From: Pseudonocardia humida | GTDB lineage: Bacteria > Actinomycetota > Actinomycetes > Mycobacteriales > Pseudonocardiaceae | Direction of reading: 5' to 3' | NCBI RefSeq assembly: GCF_023898865.1 | Contig: NZ_JAGSOV010000053.1 | Location: 56,323 to 120,322 of the forward strand | DNA: 64,000 nt | Part shown: positions 37,125-45,517 of the stretch, piece by piece | Numbering within the stretch: position 1 is the first letter of the stretch | Layout: every line of letters begins with the position of its first letter | Made by a program: the position numbers and the translations under genes | Notes under the pieces: model-generated | What the model saw: only the letters and a program-made list of their open reading frames with translations | Database searches by the model: none | What the model was told of the DNA's origin: nothing

Positions 37125-38324
37125 TCAGCGCAGCCGCACCGGCAGCTCGTTGAGCCCGTTCATGAGCAGTCCCGGGGCCCGGGACAGCTCGTCGACCGGC
37201 GCGGCCGGCCGCATGTCGGGGAAGCGGGCCAGCAGGGCGCCCAGCGCGATGCGGCCCTCCAGCCGGGCGAGCGGGGCACCCAGGCAGTGGTGCACGCCGT
37301 GGCCGAAGGCCAGGTGCCCGGACGCGTCGCGGGTGAGGTCGAGGCGGGCGGCGTCGGGGTACCGGGCCGGGTCGCGGTTGGCGGCCAGCAGCGACACGAC
37401 GACCAGCTCGCCGGCCGGGACGGCGGTGCCGCCGATCCGGGTGGCGGCCGCGCTGACCATCGGGACGGCCGACTGCAGCGGTCCGTCGAAGCGCAGCAGC
37501 TCCTCCACGGCGGCGACGATCCGGTCGGGCGCGGTGCGCAGCGCGGCCAGCTGGTCGGGGTGGGTCAGCAGGGCCAGCACGCCGTTGCCGATGAGGTTGA
37601 CGGTGGTCTCGTGCCCGGCGACGAGCAGCAGGAACACCATCGAGGTCAGCTCGTCCTCGGTGAGCGCGTCGCCCCCGTCGCGCACCGCGACCAGCGCGGA
37701 GAGCAGGTCGTCGGCGGGCTCGCGGCGCTTGCGGGCCAGCAGTTCGCGCAGGTAGCCGACCAGGCCGGTGGCGGCCGTCGAGTAGGCCTCGAACCCCGCC
37801 ATGCTCCCGGCGACCAGCGGCCCGGTCCACGCCCGGAAGGCGCCGCGGTCGGGATCGGGCACGCCCAGCAGCTCGCAGATCACGGTGATCGGCAGCGGGT
37901 GGGCGAACGCGCTGACCAGGTCGATCTCGTCGCGGTCGGCGAACCCGGCGACCAGCTCGTCGGCCAGCTCCTGGACGCGCGGGGCCAGCAGTTCGCAGCG
38001 GCGCCGGGTGAACGCCGCCGAGACCAGCTTGCGCAGGCGGGTGTGGTCGGGCGGGTCGAGGACGAGCAGGTGGTGGTCCATCGCGTCGGCGATGTCGGCG
38101 GGCAGCTGCCCGGCGTACGGGCCGTGCCCGGGCCCGCCCTTGACCAGCGCGGGGTCGGCGAGCGCGGCGCGGGCCGCGTCGTGGCCGGTGACCAGCCAGC
38201 CCTCGGCGCCGTTGGGCATCGGGAACCGGTGCACCGGGCCCGCGGCGACCAGGGCGTCGTAGATGACGTGGCGGTCGGTGGCGCCCGTCGAGGTGAACGG
38301 GTCGGTCGGGATCACTGCGGTCAT
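37125..38324 (-). CDS. Cytochrome P450 (CYP105/107-like)
   Basis: A 399-residue soluble P450. The I-helix AGHETT, the K-helix ExxR (EELLRFDGP) and the heme loop FGHGVHHCLGAPLAR with the cysteine ligand are all present. It hydroxylates small hydrophobic molecules using a separate ferredoxin system not encoded nearby. First of a three-gene operon (P450, NTF2-like, hydrolase). The substrate cannot be told from the sequence. Confidence 0.94.
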   Translation of the reverse strand: MTAVIPTDPFTSTGATDRHVIYDALVAAGPVHRFPMPNGAEGWLVTGHDAARAALADPALVKGGPGHGPYAGQLPADIADAMDHHLLVLDPPDHTRLRKLVSAAFTRRRCELLAPRVQELADELVAGFADRDEIDLVSAFAHPLPITVICELLGVPDPDRGAFRAWTGPLVAGSMAGFEAYSTAATGLVGYLRELLARKRREPADDLLSALVAVRDGGDALTEDELTSMVFLLLVAGHETTVNLIGNGVLALLTHPDQLAALRTAPDRIVAAVEELLRFDGPLQSAVPMVSAAATRIGGTAVPAGELVVVSLLAANRDPARYPDAARLDLTRDASGHLAFGHGVHHCLGAPLARLEGRIALGALLARFPDMRPAAPVDELSRAPGLLMNGLNELPVRLR

Positions 38325-38488
38325 GCGGGCTCACGCTCCTCCCGCGCCCCGACGGCGCGGCACCATCCTGGTCCCGGCGCGCCGGGGGCCCTGTGTCGGA
38401 TGAGCGCGCTGGAACGTGCAGAAATACCGGGTCCATCGATCGGGTCGCCGAGCGGGCGGGCGCGTCCGGCTCGCCCTACGCTCGCGCC

Positions 38489-39268
38489 GTGACCGATCAG
38501 CGGCCCGTCGAGTGCTGGATGACCGACATGGACGGCGTGCTGGTCCACGAGGGTCGGATGATCCCCGGGGCGGACGCGTTCGTGAACCGCCTCCGCGAGG
38601 CGGGCAGGCCGTTCCTGGTGCTCACCAACAACTCCATCTACACCCCGCGCGACCTGCAGTTCCGGCTGCGCTCCAGCGGCATCGACGTGCCGGAGGAGGC
38701 GATCTGGACCTCGGCGCTGGCCACCGCGGCCTTCCTGGCCGACCAGCGCCCCGGCGGCAGCGCCTACGTCATCGGCGAGGCCGGGCTGACCACCGCGCTG
38801 CACGACATCGGCTACGTCCTCACCGACAACGCCCCCGACTACGTGGTGCTCGGCGAGACCCGCACCTACAGCTTCACCGCGGTCACCACGGCCATCCGGC
38901 TGATCCGCGCCGGCGCCCGGTTCGTGGCCACCAACCCCGACTCCACCGGGCCGTCGGCGGAGGGCGTGCTGCCCGCCACCGGCGCGGTCGCGGCCCTGAT
39001 GACGCGGGCCAGCGGCGTCGACCCGTACTTCGTCGGCAAGCCGAACCCGCTGATGATGCGGGCCGCGCTCAACCGGCTGCAGGCCCACTCGGAGTCGACG
39101 GTGATGATCGGCGACCGGATGGACACCGATGTGGTGGCCGGCCTGGAGGCCGGGATGCGCACGGTGCTGGTGCTGACCGGGATCATGCGGGCCGAGGACA
39201 TCGACCGCTTCCCCTACCGCCCGAGCCGGGTGGTCACCTCCATCGCCGATCTCGTCGACGAGGTCTGA
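38489..39268 (+). CDS. HAD-IIA (NagD-like) phosphatase
   Basis: A 259-residue HAD hydrolase. Motif I is DMDGVLVHEG, motif II LTNNS, and motif III/IV KPNPLMM and MIGDRMDTDVVAGLEAGM. The C2 cap type and length match NagD/4-nitrophenylphosphatase-like enzymes of broad phosphate-ester specificity. GTG at 38489 begins VTDQRPVECWM; earlier in-frame starts would extend antisense to the P450 promoter. Followed by a strong terminator. Confidence 0.92.
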   Translation: MTDQRPVECWMTDMDGVLVHEGRMIPGADAFVNRLREAGRPFLVLTNNSIYTPRDLQFRLRSSGIDVPEEAIWTSALATAAFLADQRPGGSAYVIGEAGLTTALHDIGYVLTDNAPDYVVLGETRTYSFTAVTTAIRLIRAGARFVATNPDSTGPSAEGVLPATGAVAALMTRASGVDPYFVGKPNPLMMRAALNRLQAHSESTVMIGDRMDTDVVAGLEAGMRTVLVLTGIMRAEDIDRFPYRPSRVVTSIADLVDEV

Positions 39269-39276
39269 GCGCCGGG

Positions 39277-39314
39277 CCGGGGCCACGCCGGCGGGCACGC
39301 AGGCGTGGCCCCGG
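39277..39314 (+). terminator. 13-bp GC hairpin after the HAD phosphatase
   Basis: CCGGGGCCACGCC (39277-39289) pairs perfectly with GGCGTGGCCCCGG (39302-39314), loop 12 bases. It begins 9 bases after the stop codon and has no T-run. Confidence 0.75.
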
Positions 39315-39590
39315 TACCGGTGGGGGGAGGGGTCGTCCCACCGGTCGGAAGGTCGGCGCTGTGGCGCACACTGCTCGGTTCGCCCGACCGGTGCGACGGC
39401 CGTTCTGCCTACCCTCGCAGGTCCACTCGGCGGCAACTGGGAGGGCGTTACAGAACCCGTCGTCGCAGGCCAGCGGGCTGCGCGGCGATCACGGAGCGCA
39501 GTTGATCACAGCGTGACACCGCGGTGACGGCAGGTGCCCGCCGTCCCGGTCCACCGGAAAATGACAGGGGTGGGATTTAGCATCGCGCCC
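39315..39590. other. Gap between HAD phosphatase and zinc-ribbon gene
   Basis: This region (322 bases counted from 39269) has no gene I can support. Beyond the terminator it holds a GATCAC repeat (near 39488 and 39502) and TCACAGCGTGACACCGCGGTGA near 39505-39526, with short imperfect dyads. They may belong to the promoter of the small gene at 39591. Confidence 0.3.
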
Positions 39591-39743
39591 ATGGACACGA
39601 CGATGACGACAGGTTGGTGGAGCTGCTCGGAGTGCGCGGTCGAAGCCGAGCTCTCGGTCGGTGCGACGAACGGCTTCCAGGTGCCCTGCCCGGACTGCGG
39701 CGGGGCGATGGTCGAGCAGTGGCAGTGGGACGCGGCGGCCTGA
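39591..39743 (+). CDS. Small zinc-ribbon protein
   Basis: A 50-residue protein (MDTTMTTGWWSCSECAVEA...QVPCPDCGGAMVEQWQW) with two CxxC knuckles 16 residues apart, the plan of a rubredoxin-like zinc ribbon. A longer in-frame start at 39534 exists, but residues before MDTTM show no conserved character. It could be a metal store or an adaptor. Converges on the His/Cys-rich gene at 39773. Confidence 0.65.
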   Translation: MDTTMTTGWWSCSECAVEAELSVGATNGFQVPCPDCGGAMVEQWQWDAAA

Positions 39744-39772
39744 GCCGCACCCCCCGCCGGGCCGTCCGGCGG

Positions 39773-39985
39773 TCAGGCCGGGGTGCGCAGCCGCCCGTTC
39801 GCGGTGGCGTGCGCCCTGGCCATCTCGGCCAACCGCCGGATCGAGCAGGGGTGCCGCTCGTGGTGGCCGTGGTGGCCCTGGCACCACCCGTCCTCGGTCG
39901 GCGCGTGGTCGACGAGCAGTTGGCGCACCAGGCCCGGGGTGAGGGCGAGTTGCTCGGCACACGCCGTGTACGGGTCCTCCGCCAC
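39773..39985 (-). CDS. Small Cys/His-rich conserved protein
   Basis: A 70-residue protein; the core QLLVDHAPTEDGWCQGHHGH, then ERHPCSIRRLAEMAR, has a Cys-x-x-His-His pattern and a second Cys 13 residues on. Similar short Cys/His proteins occur in actinomycetes without a known role. GTG at 39985 has GGGAG 8 bases upstream, which favours it over the long upstream frame. It resembles in style the 76-residue protein at 54687. Confidence 0.65.
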   Translation of the reverse strand: MAEDPYTACAEQLALTPGLVRQLLVDHAPTEDGWCQGHHGHHERHPCSIRRLAEMARAHATANGRLRTPA

Positions 39986-40214
39986 GATCGCGCTCCCTTC
40001 CTGGTCCGGTGTCGCCCCCGACGTCGGCCCGAGGCGGGCCGGCAACGCTCCTGCGCATCGCCGAGTGTAACCGGGTGATCGCAGAGAGCAGCAGGGGTGG
40101 TCCGCCGAATGCTGGGTACCGGCCCGTGAATATGCTCCGCCGTTCGGTCGGAGAGCTACGGCCACTGGCTCAAGAGCACGGCCTGCCGTCGGCAGTCGCG
40201 CACCGGACTCCGCC

Positions 40215-41123
40215 GTGATCGAGGTACCGGGCGCGCTCCGGCGCAACGCCGTGGCCGCGTGGGGTGAGCAGGGGCGGCGCTGGCTGGCCGAGCTCCCGGA
40301 GTCGGTGGCCGATGTCTGCCGCAGCTGGGGCCTCGAGCTCGGCGAGCCGTACGCGCTGAGCTTCCACTGGGTCGCGCGCGTCCGCCGCGACGACGGCACC
40401 GCGGCAGTGCTCAAGCTGGGCCCGCCCGAATCGGACGATCTGCGCCGCGAGGCGCTCGCGCTGGGTGCCTACGGCGGCGACGGCGCCGTGCGGCTGCTCG
40501 CGCGCGATCCCGGTCGGGGCGCCGTGCTGCTGGAACGGGCCGAGCCCGGCCGGATGGTCCGCGAGCTCGTCCCGCGCCGCGACGCCGACGCCACCGCCGC
40601 GACGGTCGACGTCCTGCGCCGCCTGCACGCCGCGGACGTCGTCGACGGCCTGCCCGACGTGGCCACGCTGGGCGCGGACTTCGCCCGCCACCTCGGTGCG
40701 GATCACGGCCGTGGCCCGCTCCCGAGGGTCCTCGTCGAACGGGCCGCCGAGCTGCTCGGCGACCTCTGCGCGAGCGCGGAGCGGCGGGTCGTGCTGCACG
40801 GCGACCTGCACCACGACAACGTCCTGCGCCACGGCGACGGCTGGGTGGCCATCGATCCGCACGGCGCGGTGGGCGATCCGGGCTTCGACGTCGGCCCGCC
40901 GCTCTACAACCCCGATCCCGACCGCGTCGACGGCGAGCTGCTCGCCCTGGTGCCCGCGCGCGTCGAGCAGCTCGCCGACGGACTCGGGATCGCGCTCGAC
41001 CGCGCCTCGGCCTGGGGCTTCGTGGCCGCGGTGCTGTCGGAGGTCTGGGACGCCGAGGGCGGTGCGAGCGACGGTGGTCGGGCGCTGCGGGTGGCCGAGC
41101 TGCTCGTGCGCCGCCTGGACTGA
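40215..41123 (+). CDS. Aminoglycoside/hydroxyurea phosphotransferase-like kinase (APH(6) type)
   Basis: A 302-residue kinase of the APH(6)/streptomycin-6-kinase-like family. The Brenner motif is VVLHGDLHHDNVL with aspartate base, followed by the metal-binding VAIDPHGAVGDPGFDV. The N-lobe includes FHWVARVRRDDG and TAAVLKLGPPES. Homologues phosphorylate streptomycin or hydroxyurea, but chromosomal copies often have other roles; resistance should not be assumed. Starts with GTG at 40215. Not in an operon. Confidence 0.88.
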   Translation: MIEVPGALRRNAVAAWGEQGRRWLAELPESVADVCRSWGLELGEPYALSFHWVARVRRDDGTAAVLKLGPPESDDLRREALALGAYGGDGAVRLLARDPGRGAVLLERAEPGRMVRELVPRRDADATAATVDVLRRLHAADVVDGLPDVATLGADFARHLGADHGRGPLPRVLVERAAELLGDLCASAERRVVLHGDLHHDNVLRHGDGWVAIDPHGAVGDPGFDVGPPLYNPDPDRVDGELLALVPARVEQLADGLGIALDRASAWGFVAAVLSEVWDAEGGASDGGRALRVAELLVRRLD

Positions 41124-41148
41124 GCCGTCCGTCGGCGGTGCGGGGGTG

Positions 41149-42699
41149 TCAGGCCAGGTCCGGGACGGGTTCGCGGACCGGGGCAGGGGCCGGTGCCCGC
41201 TCCAGGAACGGGGCCAGCAGCCCGGGCACCGCGGCATCGGCCGCGTCCAGGCCGGTGCCCGTGCCCACGTCGCGGATGGCGTAGGCGCCCGCGCCCGCCG
41301 CCGTCGTCGCCAGCACCGTGGACAGCCCGGCCCGGCGCTGGAACACCGACTGGCGCACCGTCCAGCCGATGATCCCGCGGCACTGCAGGGCCACCGTCGA
41401 GCGGCGGACGGATCCGCTGCGCGCCACCAGGTAGTCGCCGACGCTGCCGTGGCCGAGGCTGCGGTAGGCGTCGAAGGCGAGCGCGACGGCCACCGGCACG
41501 GCGACCACCGCGGTGATCCACGCGATGTGCAGCAGCACGTCGGTCAGCAGCACGCCCAGCACGACCAGGGGCAGCTCGCCCACCACGACGGTGGCCAGCG
41601 CCCAGCGCACCCGCCGTCCGCGGGCCGCGATCGGGTGCGGGCGCAGCCGCACGGCCTCGGTCGGCGAGACCGGCTCGCGCAGCACCTCGGCGGCTACCCG
41701 GTCGGCCACGGCCTTGGGCGCGGCCGGCAGCAGGGTGTTGTGGTCGGTCTTGGTGTTCTCGGTCCCGGTGGCCATGCCCGTGGCCACGGCGTCCACCCGG
41801 GCCGCCCCGGACAGCCGCGCCCCCAGCGGCTCGACGACGTCGACGCCGCGCAGCCGCTCCTCCTCCAGCGAGATGGACCGCGTGGTGAGCAGCCCGCGGC
41901 GCACCCGCAGCGTGCCGCCCGGCTCGCGGTCGAGCCGGTAGTTCCACCACATCTCGACCCACAGCCCCAGCGCGCCGATCACGCCCACGGCCAGGCCGCT
42001 GGCGACCAGCACGGCGATCCCGCCGAGCAGGCCGAACCCGGCCAGCCGGTCGACCGCCCACGCGATCACGCCACCGGCCAGGTCGAACCAGTCGGCCACG
42101 TTGAGCACGCCGCCGAACGCGGCGCTGCCCAGCGCGGGCGCGACGAACGACAGCGGGGCGTACCGGATCCAGCCCTTGTCGAGCACGGCCAGCGTGCCCT
42201 CGGCGGTCCCGTCGCCGACCCGGTCGAGCAGGGTGCGGCGCAGTTCGTCGCCGGTGTCGCGGGTGACCGGGCTCAGCCGGACGGTGCCGTCGTCGGCACG
42301 CTCCCCGGTGCCGACCCGTACCGAGACCAGCCCGAACACGCGCAGCAGCGGGTCGGCGGTGACGTCGACCGTGCGGATGCGGTCGCGCTGCAGGGAGCGC
42401 CGCCTGCGGATCAGCACGCCGCTGTGCAGTTCGACGCGGTCGGGGCCGACGCGGTAGCGGGTGGTCCGGTGCCGTAGCCACTCCGCGACCACCCCGGCGA
42501 TCACCACGAACGCGGCCCCGGGCAGTGTCCAGGCCAGCGCGACGGTGGTGGAGATGGCGGACAGCCCGATCGCCGTCGGGACGCCGGCCAGCACCGCGAC
42601 CCCGAGCATGAAGATCGCGGCAACGGGGATGCCCCGCCGGTCGAGCTCGTTCCACCCGGCGCCGGTGGGCCGGGCCGGGGCGTTCGCCTGCTCGCTCAC
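41149..42699 (-). CDS. Membrane protein with bacterial PH (YdbT-like) domains
   Basis: A 516-residue protein of YdbT type. Alternating hydrophobic helical pairs (IPVAAIFMLGVAVLAGVPTAIGL; GIAVLVASGLAVGVIGALGLWV; LPLVVLGVLLTDVLLHIAWITAV) alternate with PH-like beta domains (YRVGPDRVELHSGVLIRRRRSL; LDREPGGTLRVRRGLLTTRSI; DYLVARSGSVRRSTVALQ). Three bPH_2 domains are expected. It overlaps the YdbS-like gene by ATGA, a conserved pair in actinomycetes and Bacillus, where it has been tied to antimicrobial-peptide tolerance. Function at the membrane interface; partner is the 42696 product. Confidence 0.88.
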   Translation of the reverse strand: MSEQANAPARPTGAGWNELDRRGIPVAAIFMLGVAVLAGVPTAIGLSAISTTVALAWTLPGAAFVVIAGVVAEWLRHRTTRYRVGPDRVELHSGVLIRRRRSLQRDRIRTVDVTADPLLRVFGLVSVRVGTGERADDGTVRLSPVTRDTGDELRRTLLDRVGDGTAEGTLAVLDKGWIRYAPLSFVAPALGSAAFGGVLNVADWFDLAGGVIAWAVDRLAGFGLLGGIAVLVASGLAVGVIGALGLWVEMWWNYRLDREPGGTLRVRRGLLTTRSISLEEERLRGVDVVEPLGARLSGAARVDAVATGMATGTENTKTDHNTLLPAAPKAVADRVAAEVLREPVSPTEAVRLRPHPIAARGRRVRWALATVVVGELPLVVLGVLLTDVLLHIAWITAVVAVPVAVALAFDAYRSLGHGSVGDYLVARSGSVRRSTVALQCRGIIGWTVRQSVFQRRAGLSTVLATTAAGAGAYAIRDVGTGTGLDAADAAVPGLLAPFLERAPAPAPVREPVPDLA

Positions 42700-43223
42700 G
42701 TGGCATCACCCTCGACGGCCTGGGTGGTCAGGGTGAGCTGCTCGGCGATGTCCGCGGCCAGGGCGTGGTCGAGGCCGGGGATCGTGACCGCGCCCTTGGC
42801 CGACGCCGTCGTCACGACCACCGTGGCCAGGCCGAACCGCTGCTCCAGCGGTCCCCGCCGCGTGTCGACGGTCTGGATCCGCGACAGCGGCGCCACCCGC
42901 CACTCCTGCCAGAAGAAGCCCGTGCGGGTGTAGACGGCGGTGTCGGTGACCTCCCACCGGTGCACCCGGAACCACCAGCGCGGCAGCGCCGCCGCGGCGA
43001 CCAGGCCGACCGCCGCGATCAGCACGGCCGGGGCGATCAGCCAGAACCGGGCCGGCGTGATCAGGTAGCCGAGCACGACCAGCACCGCGACCGGCGCCGC
43101 GGCGAGCAGCAGGAGGTTGGTCGTCCACCAGCCGACGGCGCGGCGGTCGACGGGGTTGCGCGGCGGGCGCAGCCGGGTGCTGCTCGGTGGTGGCGCCGTC
43201 GCGTTCGTCGTGCTCGTGGTCAT
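42696..43223 (-). CDS. PH-domain membrane protein, YdbS-like
   Basis: A 175-residue protein with two helices (LLLLAAAPVAVLVVLGYLI; FWLIAPAVLIAAVGLVAAA) and one PH domain (WEVTDTAVYTRTGFFWQEWR, PLSRIQTVDTRRGPLEQRFG). The conserved RIQTVD of the bPH_2 family is present. ATG at 43223 is next to the divergent TetR gene's operators. First of a two-gene operon with the YdbT-like gene. Confidence 0.88.
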   Translation of the reverse strand: MTTSTTNATAPPPSSTRLRPPRNPVDRRAVGWWTTNLLLLAAAPVAVLVVLGYLITPARFWLIAPAVLIAAVGLVAAAALPRWWFRVHRWEVTDTAVYTRTGFFWQEWRVAPLSRIQTVDTRRGPLEQRFGLATVVVTTASAKGAVTIPGLDHALAADIAEQLTLTTQAVEGDAT

Positions 43224-43245
43224 GTCCCGCCCCCGACGTGGGTTA

Positions 43246-43298
43246 CAATGCGGTCGCATCGTATCCCGGGGTGGGAGATCGTTGCAATGCGGTCGCAT
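43246..43298. promoter_or_regulatory. Duplicated ATGCG-GT-CGCAT operator
   Basis: The 14-base CAATGCGGTCGCAT occurs at 43246-43259 and 43285-43298, spaced 39 bases start to start (about four helical turns), both the same orientation and each containing a dyad ATGCG/CGCAT. They sit between the ydbS-like operon and the TetR gene, so they are probable TetR binding sites controlling both. The second copy ends at the 43297 ATG, which supports using the later GTG. Confidence 0.85.
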
Positions 43299-43314
43299 GG
43301 CAAAAGGGGAGTCG

Positions 43315-43938
43315 GTGCCGAAGAAGGTCGACCACGAGGCGCGCCGGCGCGAGATCGCCGAGGCGGTGCTGCGACTGGCCGCGGCCGACGGCCTGGAGTC
43401 GGTGAGCCTGCGCCAGGTCGCCGCCGAGGCGGGGATCTCCATGGGTGCGGTGCAGCACTACTTCCGCACCAAGGACGACATGCTCGGCTTCGCCCTCGAG
43501 CACCTGGCCCGCCGCCGCGAGGACCGGATCACCGCGCGGCTGTCCGCCGGGGGCGCGGTCCCGACCGTGCGCGAGCTCGTGCGGGTCTCCGCGCTGGAGG
43601 TCCTGCCCACCGACGAGCCGAGCCGGGCCGACTACCTGGCCGGGATCGCGTTCTTCATCCGCGCGCTGCGCGAGCCCCGCACCGCCGGGCTGCTGACCGA
43701 GGGCGCTCCGAAGCTCTACGACTTCTTCGCCGGTCAGCTGCTCAGGGCGCAGGCGGCGGGGGAGCTGGCCGAGGGTGCCGATCCCTACCGGGAGGTGGTG
43801 CTGCTCTGGTCGATGGTGGACGGCCAGTCGTCGGCGCTGCTGCTCGGGGAGTGCTCGGCGGAGGATGCCGTGGCGACGATCGAGTATCACCTCGACCGGC
43901 TGTTCCTGCCTGTCGAGGCCCCGGTGACGATGGGCTGA
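43315..43938 (+). CDS. TetR-family regulator with duplicated operator
   Basis: A 207-residue TetR regulator. The HTH is residues 5-52: EARRREIAEAVLRLAAADGL, SLRQVAAEAGISMGAVQHYF, RTKDDMLGFAL. The C-terminal domain is typical for the BetI-like/TetR_C_6 group (FIRALREPRTAGLLTEG). GTG at 43315 follows AAGGGGAG by 4-5 bases, whereas ATG at 43297 is inside the operator. It probably represses itself and the divergent PH-domain operon; the effector may be a membrane-active compound. Confidence 0.9.
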   Translation: MPKKVDHEARRREIAEAVLRLAAADGLESVSLRQVAAEAGISMGAVQHYFRTKDDMLGFALEHLARRREDRITARLSAGGAVPTVRELVRVSALEVLPTDEPSRADYLAGIAFFIRALREPRTAGLLTEGAPKLYDFFAGQLLRAQAAGELAEGADPYREVVLLWSMVDGQSSALLLGECSAEDAVATIEYHLDRLFLPVEAPVTMG

Positions 43939-44031
43939 GGATCAGTCGGGCAGGCCGACCGTGGCCAGGGCTCGCGCACCGAGGGCGCTCGGGGGTGTTC
44001 GACCACCGCGTCGGGTGGGCGGCGCCCTGGG

Positions 44032-44871
44032 CTACCGGCTGACGGCGTCGAGCCCGGCCAGCAGGTCCCGGGTGGCGGCGTCGAGCCGCCGGGCGGTGCC
44101 CGGGTCGTAGGTCGGGCCGGTGGTGTCGATCGGGCGGTTGCCGCTGCCGCGCCGCTTCCGGGCCGCGAACGGTCCCGGGGGCGGCTCGTCGATCAGGGCG
44201 CTCAACGCCGTGGCGGCCCGCTCGGGGGCGGCGGCCGCCACGGCGGCGGCCAGCTCGGCGAGCGCGCGGTAGGGCCGGGCCATGCCGGTGTAGGGGCGGG
44301 TGTCGACGAAGCCGGGGTTGTAGGCGACGGTGCTGATCCCGGGGTGCTCCTCGGCGAACGCCACCCCGAGCAGGTCGTTGGCCCGGCCGGCCTGCAGGTT
44401 GGCCTTCGTCGCCGAGTAGCCGCGGGTGAGCTGCAGGTCGTCCCAGTGGATGCGGCCCGCCGTCATGCCCGCCCCCGACAGGTTGATCGTGACCGCGCGA
44501 TCGGCCCTGGTGAGCGGCTCGGCCAGGGCGTGCAGCAGGACGTGGCGGCTCAGGTAGTAGAGCGCGAACGTCGCCTCCAGGCCCTCGGCGGTGACGTGGC
44601 GCCCCGGCCGCATGCTGTGCGCGCCCAGGACCAGCGCGTCGATCACCGGGTGGCGGTCGGCCAGCTCGGCCGCGACCTCGCGGGTCCCGGCGACGGTGGA
44701 GAGGTCGGCGGCGATGAAGCCGGCCCGGTCGCCGCCCTCCTCGACGAACCGGCGGCCGAGCGCGGCGTCGCGGGCGACGGCCACCACCGCGTCGCCGCGA
44801 CGCAGCCGCTCGCGGGCCAGTGCCGAGCCGATCCCCCTGGTCCCGCCGGTGATCACGATCGTGCGCGCCAT
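44032..44871 (-). CDS. Short-chain dehydrogenase/reductase
   Basis: A 279-residue SDR. The cofactor motif is TGGTRGIGSALA and the active-site YSATK (YxxxK) near residue 155. The NAG-type motif reads VLGAHS, so the catalytic Asn is not evident, and the Ser is in NLSGAG. The C-terminal half (FAARKRRGSGNRPIDTTG) is more divergent. A retinol-dehydrogenase-like branch is possible. Divergent from the TetR gene at 44931. Confidence 0.88.
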   Translation of the reverse strand: MARTIVITGGTRGIGSALARERLRRGDAVVAVARDAALGRRFVEEGGDRAGFIAADLSTVAGTREVAAELADRHPVIDALVLGAHSMRPGRHVTAEGLEATFALYYLSRHVLLHALAEPLTRADRAVTINLSGAGMTAGRIHWDDLQLTRGYSATKANLQAGRANDLLGVAFAEEHPGISTVAYNPGFVDTRPYTGMARPYRALAELAAAVAAAAPERAATALSALIDEPPPGPFAARKRRGSGNRPIDTTGPTYDPGTARRLDAATRDLLAGLDAVSR

Positions 44872-44884
44872 GCCGCCCCCAGAT

Positions 44885-44904
44885 AAGTCACCATTTGATG
44901 ACTT
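44885..44904. promoter_or_regulatory. AAGTCA-N8-TGACTT operator
   Basis: AAGTCA (44885-44890) and TGACTT (44899-44904) are inverted around eight bases, in the 59-base gap between SDR and TetR genes; a further GTGACTT lies near 44944. Probable TetR operator. Confidence 0.7.
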
Positions 44905-44930
44905 GGCACGCTAGCGTCAGGATCGGCCGG

Positions 44931-45512
44931 ATGTCAACGACTGGTGACTTGCCTGCCCGGGGGCGCCGGCGCGACCGCGCGGCCACCCGCGCCGCCCTGC
45001 TGGCCGCGGCCCGGCGCCGGTTCGCCGCCCACGGCATGGACGGGGTCAGCGTCCGCGACGTGGCCGCCGAGGCCGGCGTCGACCCCGCGCTGATCTTCCG
45101 CTACTTCGGCTCCAAGCAGGCCCTGTTCACCGAGGCCGCCACCGTCGAGCGCGACCCGGTCGACGTCCCGGCCGCCGACCTGCCGCTCCAGTTGCTGCGC
45201 GGCGTCCTCGACGGCGCCGGCCGCTCCGGCGCCGACCACCCCCTGCTGGCCCTGCTGCGCTCGTCCGGGCACGAGCAGGCCCGGCTGCAGCTGCAGCGCC
45301 AGATGTGCGAGGGCTTCCTCGACGGCTTCGCCGAGCTGGCCGACGGCCCCGACGCCCGGCTGCGCGCGGAGATGCTGGGGGCGCTGCTGCTCGGCATCTC
45401 GGTGACCCGGTCGGTGGTGCGGACCCCGGAGCTGGCCGCCGCCGACCCGGCCCGGGTCGAGGAGGTCTTCGCGGCGATGGCGCGCGCCGCGCTCGGCGGA
45501 CCCCCGGCCTGA
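44931..45512 (+). CDS. TetR-family regulator
   Basis: A 193-residue TetR: RRRDRAATRAALLAAARRRF, SVRDVAAEAGVDPALIFRYF, GSKQALFTEA gives the HTH, and the rest is a helical ligand domain with ISVTRSVVRTPELAAADPA (TetR_C_17-like). ATG at 44931 begins MSTTGD; an in-frame ATG at 44895 crosses the operator and is rejected. It probably controls the divergent SDR. Confidence 0.88.
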   Translation: MSTTGDLPARGRRRDRAATRAALLAAARRRFAAHGMDGVSVRDVAAEAGVDPALIFRYFGSKQALFTEAATVERDPVDVPAADLPLQLLRGVLDGAGRSGADHPLLALLRSSGHEQARLQLQRQMCEGFLDGFAELADGPDARLRAEMLGALLLGISVTRSVVRTPELAAADPARVEEVFAAMARAALGGPPA

Positions 45513-45517
45513 GCGCG

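Noticed and set aside
40086..40214. Riboswitch-like gap before the APH-type gene
   Set aside because: No known aptamer core could be recognised; the gap may simply contain a promoter.
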